Positions 1 through 4,541 of a stretch of DNA of 6,743 nt are shown here, piece after piece; the stretch's first letter is position 1, and the number at the start of each line of letters is the position of its first letter. The stretch spans positions 1 through 6,743 of the forward strand of contig VSMY01000129.1 in the NCBI GenBank assembly GCA_009773995.1. Direction: 5' to 3'. A program made the translations under genes and the position numbers. The notes beneath the pieces were generated by a model. That model did not search any database, had not been told where the DNA came from, and was given only the letters and a program-made list of their open reading frames with translations. This DNA comes from Oscillibacter sp. (lineage in GTDB: Bacteria > Bacillota > Clostridia > Oscillospirales > Oscillospiraceae).

Positions 1-581
1 CGGTTATGGCGGTGCTGGTTTTATCGGCGGTGGCTCTGAACTGGATTTACACCGGCCGGGAGGTTCAGGAGGCCTCCGGAGGGAAGCTGCTGGGAGAGGC
101 GCAGCTGGTCTCCGGCAAGGGCGGGGACGCCAAGCCGGACGGGGACGCCAAGCCCGGCGAGGAAGCGAATCCCGGCCCCTCTGAGGAGACCGGGGCCCCG
201 CCGGACGAGGGAATGATCTACACCGGCTCGGACTACTTCGCCTCCGCCCGGCTGACCCGGCAGCAGGCCCGGGACAACGCCATCTCCCTGCTCCAGGAGG
301 CGGCGGAGCAGGAGAACGCCGACGCGAACGTTGCCAACGAGGCCTCCCAGGGCATCCAGGTCCTGGCGTCCTATACCCTGGCGGAGGCCCAGATCGAAAA
401 CCTGGTCACCGCCAAGGGCTACACGGACTGCGTGGCCTTCATGGGGGACGAATGCGTCAGCGTGGTGGTGTCCACCAAGAGCGGGGAGCTCACCGCCGAG
501 GACGTGGCGAAAATCACCGACATCACCATGACGGAGACGGGCCTCCCGGCGGGGAACATCAAGATCATGGCGGCAAATTAG
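1..581 (+). CDS. spoIIIAH: Stage III sporulation protein AH (SpoIIIAH), 5' end missing
   Basis: SpoIIIAH is a mother-cell membrane protein. In Bacillus it pairs with forespore SpoIIQ across the intermembrane space and forms a ring of the SpoIIIA-SpoIIQ channel needed for late sigma-G activity. The reading frame is open to the left edge. The first visible ATG (6-8) lies inside a hydrophobic segment ending in ALNWIY, so the true start is probably just upstream of the window. Counting from that ATG, residues 1-15 are the membrane anchor and about 20-72 form a Gly/Pro/Asp/Glu-rich linker with hexapeptide repeats. Residues 75-191 are the YscJ/FliF-like ring-building domain, with a helical part containing RQQARDNAISLLQ and then a sheet part near GYTDCVAFMGDEC. 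Two cysteines (142 and 150) lie in the ring domain. It would be the last gene of a spoIIIA operon. No T-run terminator follows it, so read-through into the next genes is possible. The family assignment is firm; the missing N-terminus is inferred. Confidence 0.9.
   Translation, partial: VMAVLVLSAVALNWIYTGREVQEASGGKLLGEAQLVSGKGGDAKPDGDAKPGEEANPGPSEETGAPPDEGMIYTGSDYFASARLTRQQARDNAISLLQEAAEQENADANVANEASQGIQVLASYTLAEAQIENLVTAKGYTDCVAFMGDECVSVVVSTKSGELTAEDVAKITDITMTETGLPAGNIKIMAAN
123..176 (+). repeat. 18-bp tandem repeat, three copies, in the spoIIIAH linker
   Basis: Three consecutive in-frame 18-base units lie at 123-140, 141-158 and 159-176. The first two share GGGGACGCCAAGCC exactly and the third is diverged. 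They encode GDAKPD, GDAKPG and EEANPG, a charged flexible spacer between the membrane anchor and the ring domain. Copy number could vary among strains by slippage; that is inference. Confidence 0.85.
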
Positions 582-584
582 TGG

Positions 585-613
585 TTGTAATTTCCGGCGG
601 GATGTGGTATAAT
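585..613 (+). promoter_or_regulatory. Vegetative (sigma-A type) promoter for the Asp23-nusB unit
   Basis: A -35 hexamer TTGTAA (585-590) is followed by a 17-base spacer and a perfect -10 TATAAT (608-613). TGG precedes the -10 at 605-607, giving an extended -10. Transcription should start near 620, leaving a leader of about 75 bases before the Asp23-family start codon. It begins only 3 bases after the spoIIIAH stop codon, so the housekeeping genes downstream need not depend on sporulation transcription. Confidence 0.85.
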
Positions 614-644
614 CACTCAGCATGATTTCAGCGGAAAGGCCCGC

Positions 645-669
645 CGTGAAATGGCGGTCCCATTTCACG
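645..669 (+). promoter_or_regulatory. Perfect 10-bp hairpin in the 5' leader of the Asp23-family gene
   Basis: Bases 645-654 (CGTGAAATGG) are exactly complementary to 660-669 (CCATTTCACG), with a 5-base loop CGGTC. No T-run follows, so it is not a classical terminator. It lies between the promoter and the ribosome binding site (681-688) and leaves the latter free. It may stabilise the mRNA or be a control element. A competing stem (638-645 with 653-660) shares half of it. Confidence 0.6.
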
Positions 670-695
670 AAGGAAAAATAAGGAGAGGTACAGCC

Positions 696-1073
696 ATGGC
701 CGAGAGTAAGGAATATATGACCCTGCCGGAGGAAAACGGCAGCATCAACATCTCGGAGGAGGTCATCGCCGCCATCGCCGTGGGCGCGGTCCGGGAGGTG
801 GAGGGCGTGTCCGGAATGATGACCAACCTGGGCGGAAGCGTCAGCGATCTGGTGAACAACCGGAAAAACGCCCAGAAGGGCGTCCGGGGCGTGAAAATCG
901 ACATGACCGGCGCGGCGCTGGTCCTGGACCTGTATCTGACCGTCCGGTACGGCCACCCCATCCCCGAGGTGGCCGGAAACGCCCAGAAGGCCGTCGCCTC
1001 CGCCGTGGAGGCCATGACCGGCTGCGCCGTGGAGGCGGTGAACATCCACGTGGGCGGCGTGACGCTGAACTGA
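696..1073 (+). CDS. Asp23/Gls24-family protein (YqhY-like)
   Basis: This 125-aa protein belongs to the Asp23/Gls24 (DUF322) family, small cytosolic or membrane-associated proteins linked to envelope homeostasis. The Bacillus member next to nusB, YqhY, is connected with control of acetyl-CoA carboxylase and fatty-acid synthesis. Family hallmarks are visible: GSINISEEVIAAIAVGAVREVEGV (residues 15-38), a short Gly-rich turn, GVRGVKIDM (62-70), the LVLDLYLTVRYG strand (75-86), then an amphipathic helix and VEAVNIHVGGV (112-122). The start at 696 has AGGAG at 681-685, 10 bases upstream. An in-frame ATG at 651 would add 15 residues but lies in a hairpin stem and has no ribosome binding site. nusB follows after 37 bases. 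In Bacillus accB and accC lie between spoIIIAH and yqhY; they are absent here. The family is certain; the exact role in this organism is inferred. Confidence 0.92.
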   Translation: MAESKEYMTLPEENGSINISEEVIAAIAVGAVREVEGVSGMMTNLGGSVSDLVNNRKNAQKGVRGVKIDMTGAALVLDLYLTVRYGHPIPEVAGNAQKAVASAVEAMTGCAVEAVNIHVGGVTLN

Positions 1074-1110
1074 GCGCCGGATTTGAACATCAGATAAAGG
1101 ACGAAGGACT

Positions 1111-1560
1111 ATGGTACGGAATACCGCCCGGGAGATCGCCGTTCATCTCTCCTATGAATTGAGCTTTACCCACAAGACGGCGGAGGAGCTGCTGGACCAG
1201 CGGCTGACGGCGGCGGCCTTCGCGGAGCTTGCGGAGGAGGAGGACCTCTACCGGGAGGCCCCCAACGCCAAGCAGGCGGCATACATCCGCCGCCTGGTTC
1301 AGGGCGTCGGCGAGCACGGCGCGGAGCTGGACGGCTATATCGAGAAGTACGCCAAGGGCTGGAAATTCTCCCGCATCCCCTTGGTGGCCGCCGCCATCAT
1401 GCGGGTGGCTATGTACGAGGTGATGTACATGCCGGATATCCCCGACGCCGCCGCCATCAATGAGGCGGTGGAAATCGCCAAAAAGTACGAGACGCCGGAG
1501 ACGGTGAAATTCATCAACGGCATCCTGGGCAGCTTCTCCCGGCAGGAGCTCTCCGAATAA
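1111..1560 (+). CDS. nusB: Transcription antitermination factor NusB
   Basis: NusB is an all-helical RNA-binding protein. With NusE (ribosomal protein S10) it binds boxA RNA and prevents premature termination, mainly in rRNA operons. The 149 residues match the family's usual length. The N-terminal RNA-contact region carries R-x-x-AREIAVHLSYEL (residues 3-16). The C-terminal core has the family signature: YAKGWKFSRIP (80-90), AAIMRVAMYEVMYMPDIP (94-111), INEAVEIAKKY (116-126) and KFINGILG (133-140). Two candidate ribosome binding sites precede ATG 1111. AAAGGA (1096-1101) has a 9-base gap and fits better than AAGGA (1104-1108), which is only 2 bases away. It is the last gene of the unit started by the promoter at 585-613, and its stop is followed within 6 bases by a strong terminator. 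An insertion of about eight residues around 42-50 (EEEDLYREA) is mild and common in clostridial homologues. Confidence 0.95.
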   Translation: MVRNTAREIAVHLSYELSFTHKTAEELLDQRLTAAAFAELAEEEDLYREAPNAKQAAYIRRLVQGVGEHGAELDGYIEKYAKGWKFSRIPLVAAAIMRVAMYEVMYMPDIPDAAAINEAVEIAKKYETPETVKFINGILGSFSRQELSE

Positions 1561-1565
1561 AAACC

Positions 1566-1608
1566 AGCAGAGCGGGCATGGGGCGTACCATGTCCTGCTC
1601 TGCTTTTT
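1566..1608. terminator. Bidirectional intrinsic terminator between nusB and the convergent small gene
   Basis: The 5' arm 1566-1581 (AGCAGAGCGGGCATGG) pairs with 1588-1604 (CCATGTCCTGCTCTGCT), with one G-T wobble, one bulged base and the 6-base loop GGCGTA. On the + strand a T-run (1604-1608) follows at once and terminates nusB. On the - strand the A-run at 1559-1563 becomes TTTTTATT two bases past the stem, so the same hairpin can terminate the small gene that reads leftward and ends at 1621. Confidence 0.92.
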
Positions 1609-1620
1609 CCCGTTGCGCCG

Positions 1621-1845
1621 TCACGCGCTCCGGGACGCGCTGTCCGTCAGGCCCGCCCCGGTTTTCAGGCCGAGGGAGAAGGCCCGGATGGCCGTGAGCT
1701 CCAGGCACTTCTCCATGGAGGGCCGGACAGAGGGCGGCAGATTGGTTTCCACCAGATCGAAATGGAACGCGTAGTCTCCTTTTTCCTCCGCGTCGATCTG
1801 GGGCCGGATGTAGTTGGCGTGAAGCCAGAGCATGAAGTCGGACAT
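1621..1845 (-). CDS. Small protein of unknown function (74 aa)
   Basis: This short soluble protein has no signal peptide or membrane segment. It looks mostly helical, with an aromatic N-terminus (MSDFMLWLHANYIRPQ), a middle DYAFHFDLVE, and a second helix (EKCLELTAIRAFSLGLKTG, residues 45-63). The tail is low-complexity (SASRSA). I recall similar small hypothetical proteins in gut Clostridia and their mobile elements but cannot name a family. The start at 1845 is preferred because AAGGTGG (minus strand, 1857-1851) stands 5 bases before it; a GTG three codons upstream falls inside that ribosome binding site. The gene has a near-consensus promoter of its own with operator-like sites, diverges from the XRE regulator, and shares a terminator with nusB. 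These dedicated signals argue that it is real. It could be an antirepressor, a partner of the regulator, or a remnant of a mobile element. Function is not known. Confidence 0.75.
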   Translation of the reverse strand: MSDFMLWLHANYIRPQIDAEEKGDYAFHFDLVETNLPPSVRPSMEKCLELTAIRAFSLGLKTGAGLTDSASRSA

Positions 1846-1850
1846 ATGGA

Positions 1851-1857
1851 CCACCTT
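1851..1857 (-). promoter_or_regulatory. Ribosome binding site that fixes the start of the small - strand gene
   Basis: Read on the - strand the sequence AGAAAGGTGGTCCATATG holds the Shine-Dalgarno AAGGTGG, 5 bases before ATG (1845-1843). This rules against the upstream GTG at 1854, which would overlap the site. Confidence 0.7.
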
Positions 1858-1866
1858 TCTTTATAG

Positions 1867-1880
1867 CGACGAATCCGTCG
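1867..1880. promoter_or_regulatory. Operator-like inverted repeat, site 1
   Basis: CGACGAATCCGTCG is a perfect 5-bp inverted repeat (CGACG/CGTCG) around a 4-base centre. It differs from site 2 by a single base. It covers roughly +6 to +19 of the leftward transcript, a position where a bound repressor would block the polymerase. The probable binder is the adjacent XRE-family protein; that is inference from position. Confidence 0.7.
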
Positions 1881-1892
1881 GGTTTTGGAATG

Positions 1893-1921
1893 ATTTTACC
1901 ACGACGAATCCATCGTGTCAA
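1893..1921 (-). promoter_or_regulatory. Near-consensus promoter for the small - strand gene
   Basis: On the - strand, a perfect -35 TTGACA (1921-1916) is followed by a 17-base spacer and -10 TAAAAT (1898-1893), with TGG directly before the -10 (extended -10). Predicted transcription start is near 1886, giving a 5' leader of about 40 bases. The spacer is almost entirely occupied by one of two operator-like repeats, so the promoter appears strong but repressible. Confidence 0.88.
1902..1915. promoter_or_regulatory. Operator-like inverted repeat, site 2
   Basis: CGACGAATCCATCG matches site 1 at 13 of 14 bases and is 35 bases away, start to start. It sits entirely between the -35 and -10 boxes of the leftward promoter. 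With its flanks the dyad extends to 1900-1917 (CACGA..TCGTG) with one internal mismatch. It also lies just upstream of the XRE gene's ribosome binding site (1920-1925), so binding here could affect both directions. Confidence 0.7.
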
Positions 1922-1931
1922 GGAGTTTGCT

Positions 1932-2138
1932 ATGGAATTTTCGGAAAGATTGCGGGAGCTTAGAAAAGAGAAGAAGGAAACCCAAGTGCAGACCGCTAAA
2001 GCAATCGGCGTTACCGATCGTCAGTATCAGCGGTTTGAGGCGGGTGAGAACCTTCCAGGCTTTGACAATCTCTGCGCCCTGGCGGATCACTTCGGCGTGA
2101 CCCTGGACTACCTGGCCGGGCGCACGGACGAGAGGTAA
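1932..2138 (+). CDS. XRE-family helix-turn-helix transcriptional regulator (68 aa)
   Basis: This is a minimal DNA-binding protein made of little more than one Cro/CI-type HTH domain. The layout is EFSERLRELRKEKKETQ (helix 1), VQTAKAIGV (helix 2, about 19-27), TDRQYQRFEAGENLPG (recognition helix and turn, 28-43) and FDNLCALADHFGVTLDYLAGRTDE (helices 4-5). Such proteins bind short inverted repeats as dimers and often repress their own region; the two 14-bp dyads immediately upstream are the obvious candidates. The start at 1932 has AAGGAG (1920-1925) six bases before it. An in-frame ATG at 1890 has no such site and would overlap the divergent promoter. Its first 50 bases contain only about 20 G/C, far AT-richer than the neighbours, which hints at acquisition by transfer. 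xseA starts 5 bases after its stop, and the xseA ribosome binding site lies in the last codons of this gene. I see no convincing rightward promoter. Confidence 0.9.
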   Translation: MEFSERLRELRKEKKETQVQTAKAIGVTDRQYQRFEAGENLPGFDNLCALADHFGVTLDYLAGRTDER

Positions 2139-2143
2139 CCCCC

Positions 2144-3376
2144 ATGGAACGGCACATTTTCGGCGTGGCCGAGGTCAACCAGCTGGTGAAGCTCCTGCTG
2201 GACGGAGAGCCCATGCTCCAGGACGTGTATGTCCGGGGGGAGCTCTCCAATTATAAAATGTATCCCTCCGGGCACCACTACTTCACCCTGAAAGACCCGG
2301 AGGGGGCTCTGCGGTGCGTCATGTTCCGGGGGCAGGCCTCCCGTCTCCGGTTCCGCCCGGAAAACGGCATGAAGGTCATCGCCCAGGGGCGGATTACCGT
2401 CTTTCCCAGGGACGGGGCCTATCAGCTCTACTGCAATGCCCTGACCCCGGAGGGGGCGGGGGACCTGGCGGTGGCCTTCGAGCAGCTCAAGGCCAAGCTT
2501 TACGCCGAGGGCCTCTTTGACCCCGCCCATAAGAAGCCCCTGCCGCCCTATCCGGAGAAAATCGCCGTCATCACCTCCTCCGCCGGGGCGGCGGTCCACG
2601 ACATGATCCGCATTCTGCGGCGGCGCTATCCCCTGGCAAAGGTGATTCTCCTGCCCGTCCGGGTCCAGGGGGCCGAGGCTCCGCCGGAAATCGCCGGGGC
2701 CATCCGCTACGCCAACAAGTGGCGGGTGGGGGACGTGATCATCACCGGCCGGGGCGGCGGGTCCATGGAGGACCTGTGGGCCTTTAACGACGAGCGGGTG
2801 GCCAGGGCCATCTACGCGTCCGAGCTGCCCGTCATCTCCGCCGTGGGCCACGAGCCGGACGTGACGATTTCCGACTTTGTGGCGGACGCACGGGCCTCCA
2901 CGCCCTCCAACGCGGCGGAGATCGCCGTGCCGGACCAGGAGGCCCTGAAGCAGCGGCTGGGCGGTGCGGCCTCCCGCATGGAGCGAAGCCAGGCCGCCCG
3001 GCTGACGGCGCTCCGGCAGAGGCTGGAGACCTTGGCGGAAAAGCGGGTCCTTCGGGACCAGATGGCCTATGTCCAGGACAAGCGGATGGAGCTGGCCCAC
3101 GTCCAGCAGCGGCTGGGGGACCTGTCCGCGGCCCTGGCGGCCGGGAAGCGGCAGAGGGTTTCCGTCCTGGGGGCGGCGCTGGACGCCATGAGCCCCTTGA
3201 AGGTCCTCAGCCGGGGCTACGCCATGGCGCAGGGGCCGTCGGGGGAGATTTTGCGCTCCTGGCGGGAGGTACAGGCCGGGGAACGGGTCTCCGTGGCCCT
3301 GGGAGAAGGGGGCTTCCTCTGCACGGTGGAGGAGCCTTATGAAAAGGAGGGAACGGCATGGCCGCAAAAAAGTTGA
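2144..3376 (+). CDS. xseA: Exonuclease VII large subunit
   Basis: This is the catalytic subunit of exonuclease VII, a metal-independent single-strand DNA nuclease that digests from both ends and acts in repair with several copies of XseB. The 410 residues are slightly shorter than the E. coli and Bacillus proteins (about 450). The N-terminal OB-fold covers about 1-100 and includes VRGELSNYKMYPSGHHYFTLKD-type residues (30-51). The catalytic domain begins near 118 (LYAEGLFD). It carries IAVITSSAGAAVHDM (140-154), the Gly-rich GRGGGSMEDLWAFNDE motif (202-217), and SAVGHEPDVTISDFVADARASTPSNAAE (232-259). A coiled-coil arm (about 265-335) binds the small subunit, followed by PLKVLSRGYA (351-360). 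The ribosome binding site AGAGG (2131-2135) lies within the end of the XRE gene, suggesting translational coupling. The 3' end overlaps xseB by 19 bases. Confidence 0.96.
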   Translation: MERHIFGVAEVNQLVKLLLDGEPMLQDVYVRGELSNYKMYPSGHHYFTLKDPEGALRCVMFRGQASRLRFRPENGMKVIAQGRITVFPRDGAYQLYCNALTPEGAGDLAVAFEQLKAKLYAEGLFDPAHKKPLPPYPEKIAVITSSAGAAVHDMIRILRRRYPLAKVILLPVRVQGAEAPPEIAGAIRYANKWRVGDVIITGRGGGSMEDLWAFNDERVARAIYASELPVISAVGHEPDVTISDFVADARASTPSNAAEIAVPDQEALKQRLGGAASRMERSQAARLTALRQRLETLAEKRVLRDQMAYVQDKRMELAHVQQRLGDLSAALAAGKRQRVSVLGAALDAMSPLKVLSRGYAMAQGPSGEILRSWREVQAGERVSVALGEGGFLCTVEEPYEKEGTAWPQKS

Positions 3377-3597
3377 CCTTTGAACAGCAGATTGCCCGGC
3401 TGGAGGAGATCGTCTCCGCCCTGGAACAGGGGGACGTCCAGCTGGCGGACTCCCTGGCTCTTTTTGAGGAGGGGACGAAGCTCATCGCCGCCTGTACCAA
3501 GCAGCTGGACCAGGCGGAGCAGCAGGTGGTGAAGCTGATGAAAGGGCCCGGCGGCGCGCCTGTCGAACAGCCCTTTGAGAGTACGGAGGAGGTCTGA
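3358..3597 (+). CDS. xseB: Exonuclease VII small subunit
   Basis: XseB is the small helical partner that coats the coiled-coil arm of XseA and is required for exonuclease VII activity. At 79 aa it is of normal length. The signature is intact: LTFEQQIARLEEIV (6-19), LEQGDVQLADSLALFEEG (22-39) and a second helix with CTKQLDQAEQQVVKL (46-60). A disordered tail (GPGGAPVEQPFESTEEV) follows. The start is set by a strong AAGGAGG (3344-3350), 7 bases ahead and inside the end of xseA. The 19-base overlap with xseA and the 5-base gap to ispA make it a classic operon member whose output is tied to that of its partner. Confidence 0.95.
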   Translation: MAAKKLTFEQQIARLEEIVSALEQGDVQLADSLALFEEGTKLIAACTKQLDQAEQQVVKLMKGPGGAPVEQPFESTEEV

Positions 3598-3602
3598 GCC
3601 AT

Positions 3603-4499
3603 ATGGAGTTTCAACGGCAATTGGAGGAAGCCCGGGAGCTGGCGGAGGCCCGTCTGCGGACCTTCTTTTCCGGCGGAGGGCTGGAGGAGGCCATGCGGTA
3701 CAGCCTCTTGGCCGGGGGCAAGCGGATCCGGCCGATTCTGACCATGAAATTCTGCGAGGCGGCGGGGGGAACCCTGGAGGAGGCCTTGGACTTTGGCTGC
3801 GGGGTGGAAATGCTCCACACCTATTCCCTCATTCATGACGATTTGCCCTGCATGGACAACGACGACCTCCGCCGGGGAATGCCCACCAGCCACAAGAAAT
3901 TCGGCGAGTGCGTGGCCACCCTGGCCGGGGACGCCCTCCAGGCGGCGGCGTTTCGCACGGTGCTGTCCGCAGAGGGGGAATGGCGGCACGGCGGAAAGAC
4001 GGCGGTGGCTCTGGCGGCGAAGATTCTGGCGGAAGCCGCCGGAGAGACCGGCATGTGCGGCGGGCAGTACTGGGATACCGCCGGCGGCGGGCGGCCCCGG
4101 ACGGCGGAGGACTTGACGGACATCAATGATAAGAAAACAGGGGCCCTGCTCCGGGCGGCCTGTATGATGGGGGTCTGCGCCTCCATGGGCCGCCGGGAGG
4201 TGGACGGGAGCTGCATGGACGCCGCCCGGGAGTACGCGACGAACTTAGGGCTGGCCTTCCAGATTCGGGACGATATCCTGGACGCGGTTTCCACCGCCGA
4301 GGAGCTGGGAAAGCCCATCGGCTCCGACGCGGCGAATCAAAAGGCCACTTATGTGACCCTGCTGGGGGTGGAGGCCAGCGAAGCGCTGGTGCTGGACTAC
4401 ACCAACCGGGCCAAGGAGTCCCTGGAGCAGGGGCGCTGGCCCGCGGACACGGCGTTCCTTGTGGAGCTGGCGGACAGCCTGGCGGTACGCAGAAGCTGA
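3603..4499 (+). CDS. ispA: Short-chain polyprenyl (farnesyl/geranyl) diphosphate synthase
   Basis: The enzyme condenses dimethylallyl and geranyl diphosphate with isopentenyl diphosphate to make farnesyl diphosphate, the precursor of undecaprenyl carriers and prenyl quinones, in the cytosol. Its 298 residues match IspA. The substrate-binding LLAGGKRIRP lies at 35-44. The first Asp-rich motif is DDLPCMDNDD (79-88; metal-binding D79, D80, D85) followed by RRG. The second Asp-rich motif is DDILD (223-227), preceded by FQ. KKTGALLRA (177-185) and the lysine-containing SDAANQKATY (241-250) are also present. The C-terminus ends in VRRS rather than the frequent RxK-type end, a minor difference. The ribosome binding site GGAGG lies within the last codons of xseB. 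In many Firmicutes dxs comes next; here it does not. Chain length (C10, C15 or C20) cannot be fixed by eye, though the insertion in the first motif (four residues between D80 and D85) fits IspA-type farnesyl synthases. Confidence 0.94.
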   Translation: MEFQRQLEEARELAEARLRTFFSGGGLEEAMRYSLLAGGKRIRPILTMKFCEAAGGTLEEALDFGCGVEMLHTYSLIHDDLPCMDNDDLRRGMPTSHKKFGECVATLAGDALQAAAFRTVLSAEGEWRHGGKTAVALAAKILAEAAGETGMCGGQYWDTAGGGRPRTAEDLTDINDKKTGALLRAACMMGVCASMGRREVDGSCMDAAREYATNLGLAFQIRDDILDAVSTAEELGKPIGSDAANQKATYVTLLGVEASEALVLDYTNRAKESLEQGRWPADTAFLVELADSLAVRRS

Positions 4500-4508
4500 G
4501 AAAACGGC

Positions 4509-4537
4509 ATTCCTGGAAAATACGATTCCGGGGGGAG
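4509..4537 (+). promoter_or_regulatory. Short hairpin/direct repeat and ribosome binding site ahead of the RpiR-type gene
   Basis: The 42-base gap after ispA holds ATTCCTGG (4509-4516) and ATTCCGGG (4525-4532). CCTGGAA (4512-4518) can pair with TTCCGGG (4526-4532) with one T-G wobble. The 3' arm touches the G-run GGGGAG (4532-4537) that serves as the ribosome binding site, 4 bases before GTG 4542. It might limit translation or be a protein site. No promoter with both boxes is evident here. The evidence is weak. Confidence 0.35.
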
Positions 4538-4541
4538 AAGT

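Noticed and set aside
651..695. Upstream in-frame ATG for the Asp23-family gene
   Set aside because: It lies in a hairpin stem without a ribosome binding site; ATG 696 has AGGAG at a 10-base distance and gives the usual family N-terminus.
21..1049. - strand reading frame (342 codons) opposite spoIIIAH and the Asp23-family gene
   Set aside because: It crosses two real genes and the promoter between them, and its sequence is a Gly/His/Leu-rich antisense artefact.
1514..1921. Alternative - strand frame (135 codons) covering the small gene, the terminator and the promoter
   Set aside because: It starts inside the -35 box of the leftward promoter, reads through the terminator and ends inside nusB. 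The 74-aa frame has the proper ribosome binding site and ends before the terminator.
1890..1931. Upstream in-frame ATG for the XRE gene
   Set aside because: No ribosome binding site; it would run through operator site 2. ATG 1932 has AAGGAG six bases ahead and starts MEFSERLREL, typical of the family.
2062..2090. TTGACA inside the XRE gene as a possible xseA promoter
   Set aside because: At a 17-base spacing the candidate -10 is GATCAC, a poor match, and it is within coding sequence.
2108..3367. Long - strand reading frame (419 codons) opposite xseA
   Set aside because: It is a shadow of the GC-rich xseA frame: low-complexity Pro/Arg/Gly/His-rich translation, no recognisable domain, and xseA is unmistakable.
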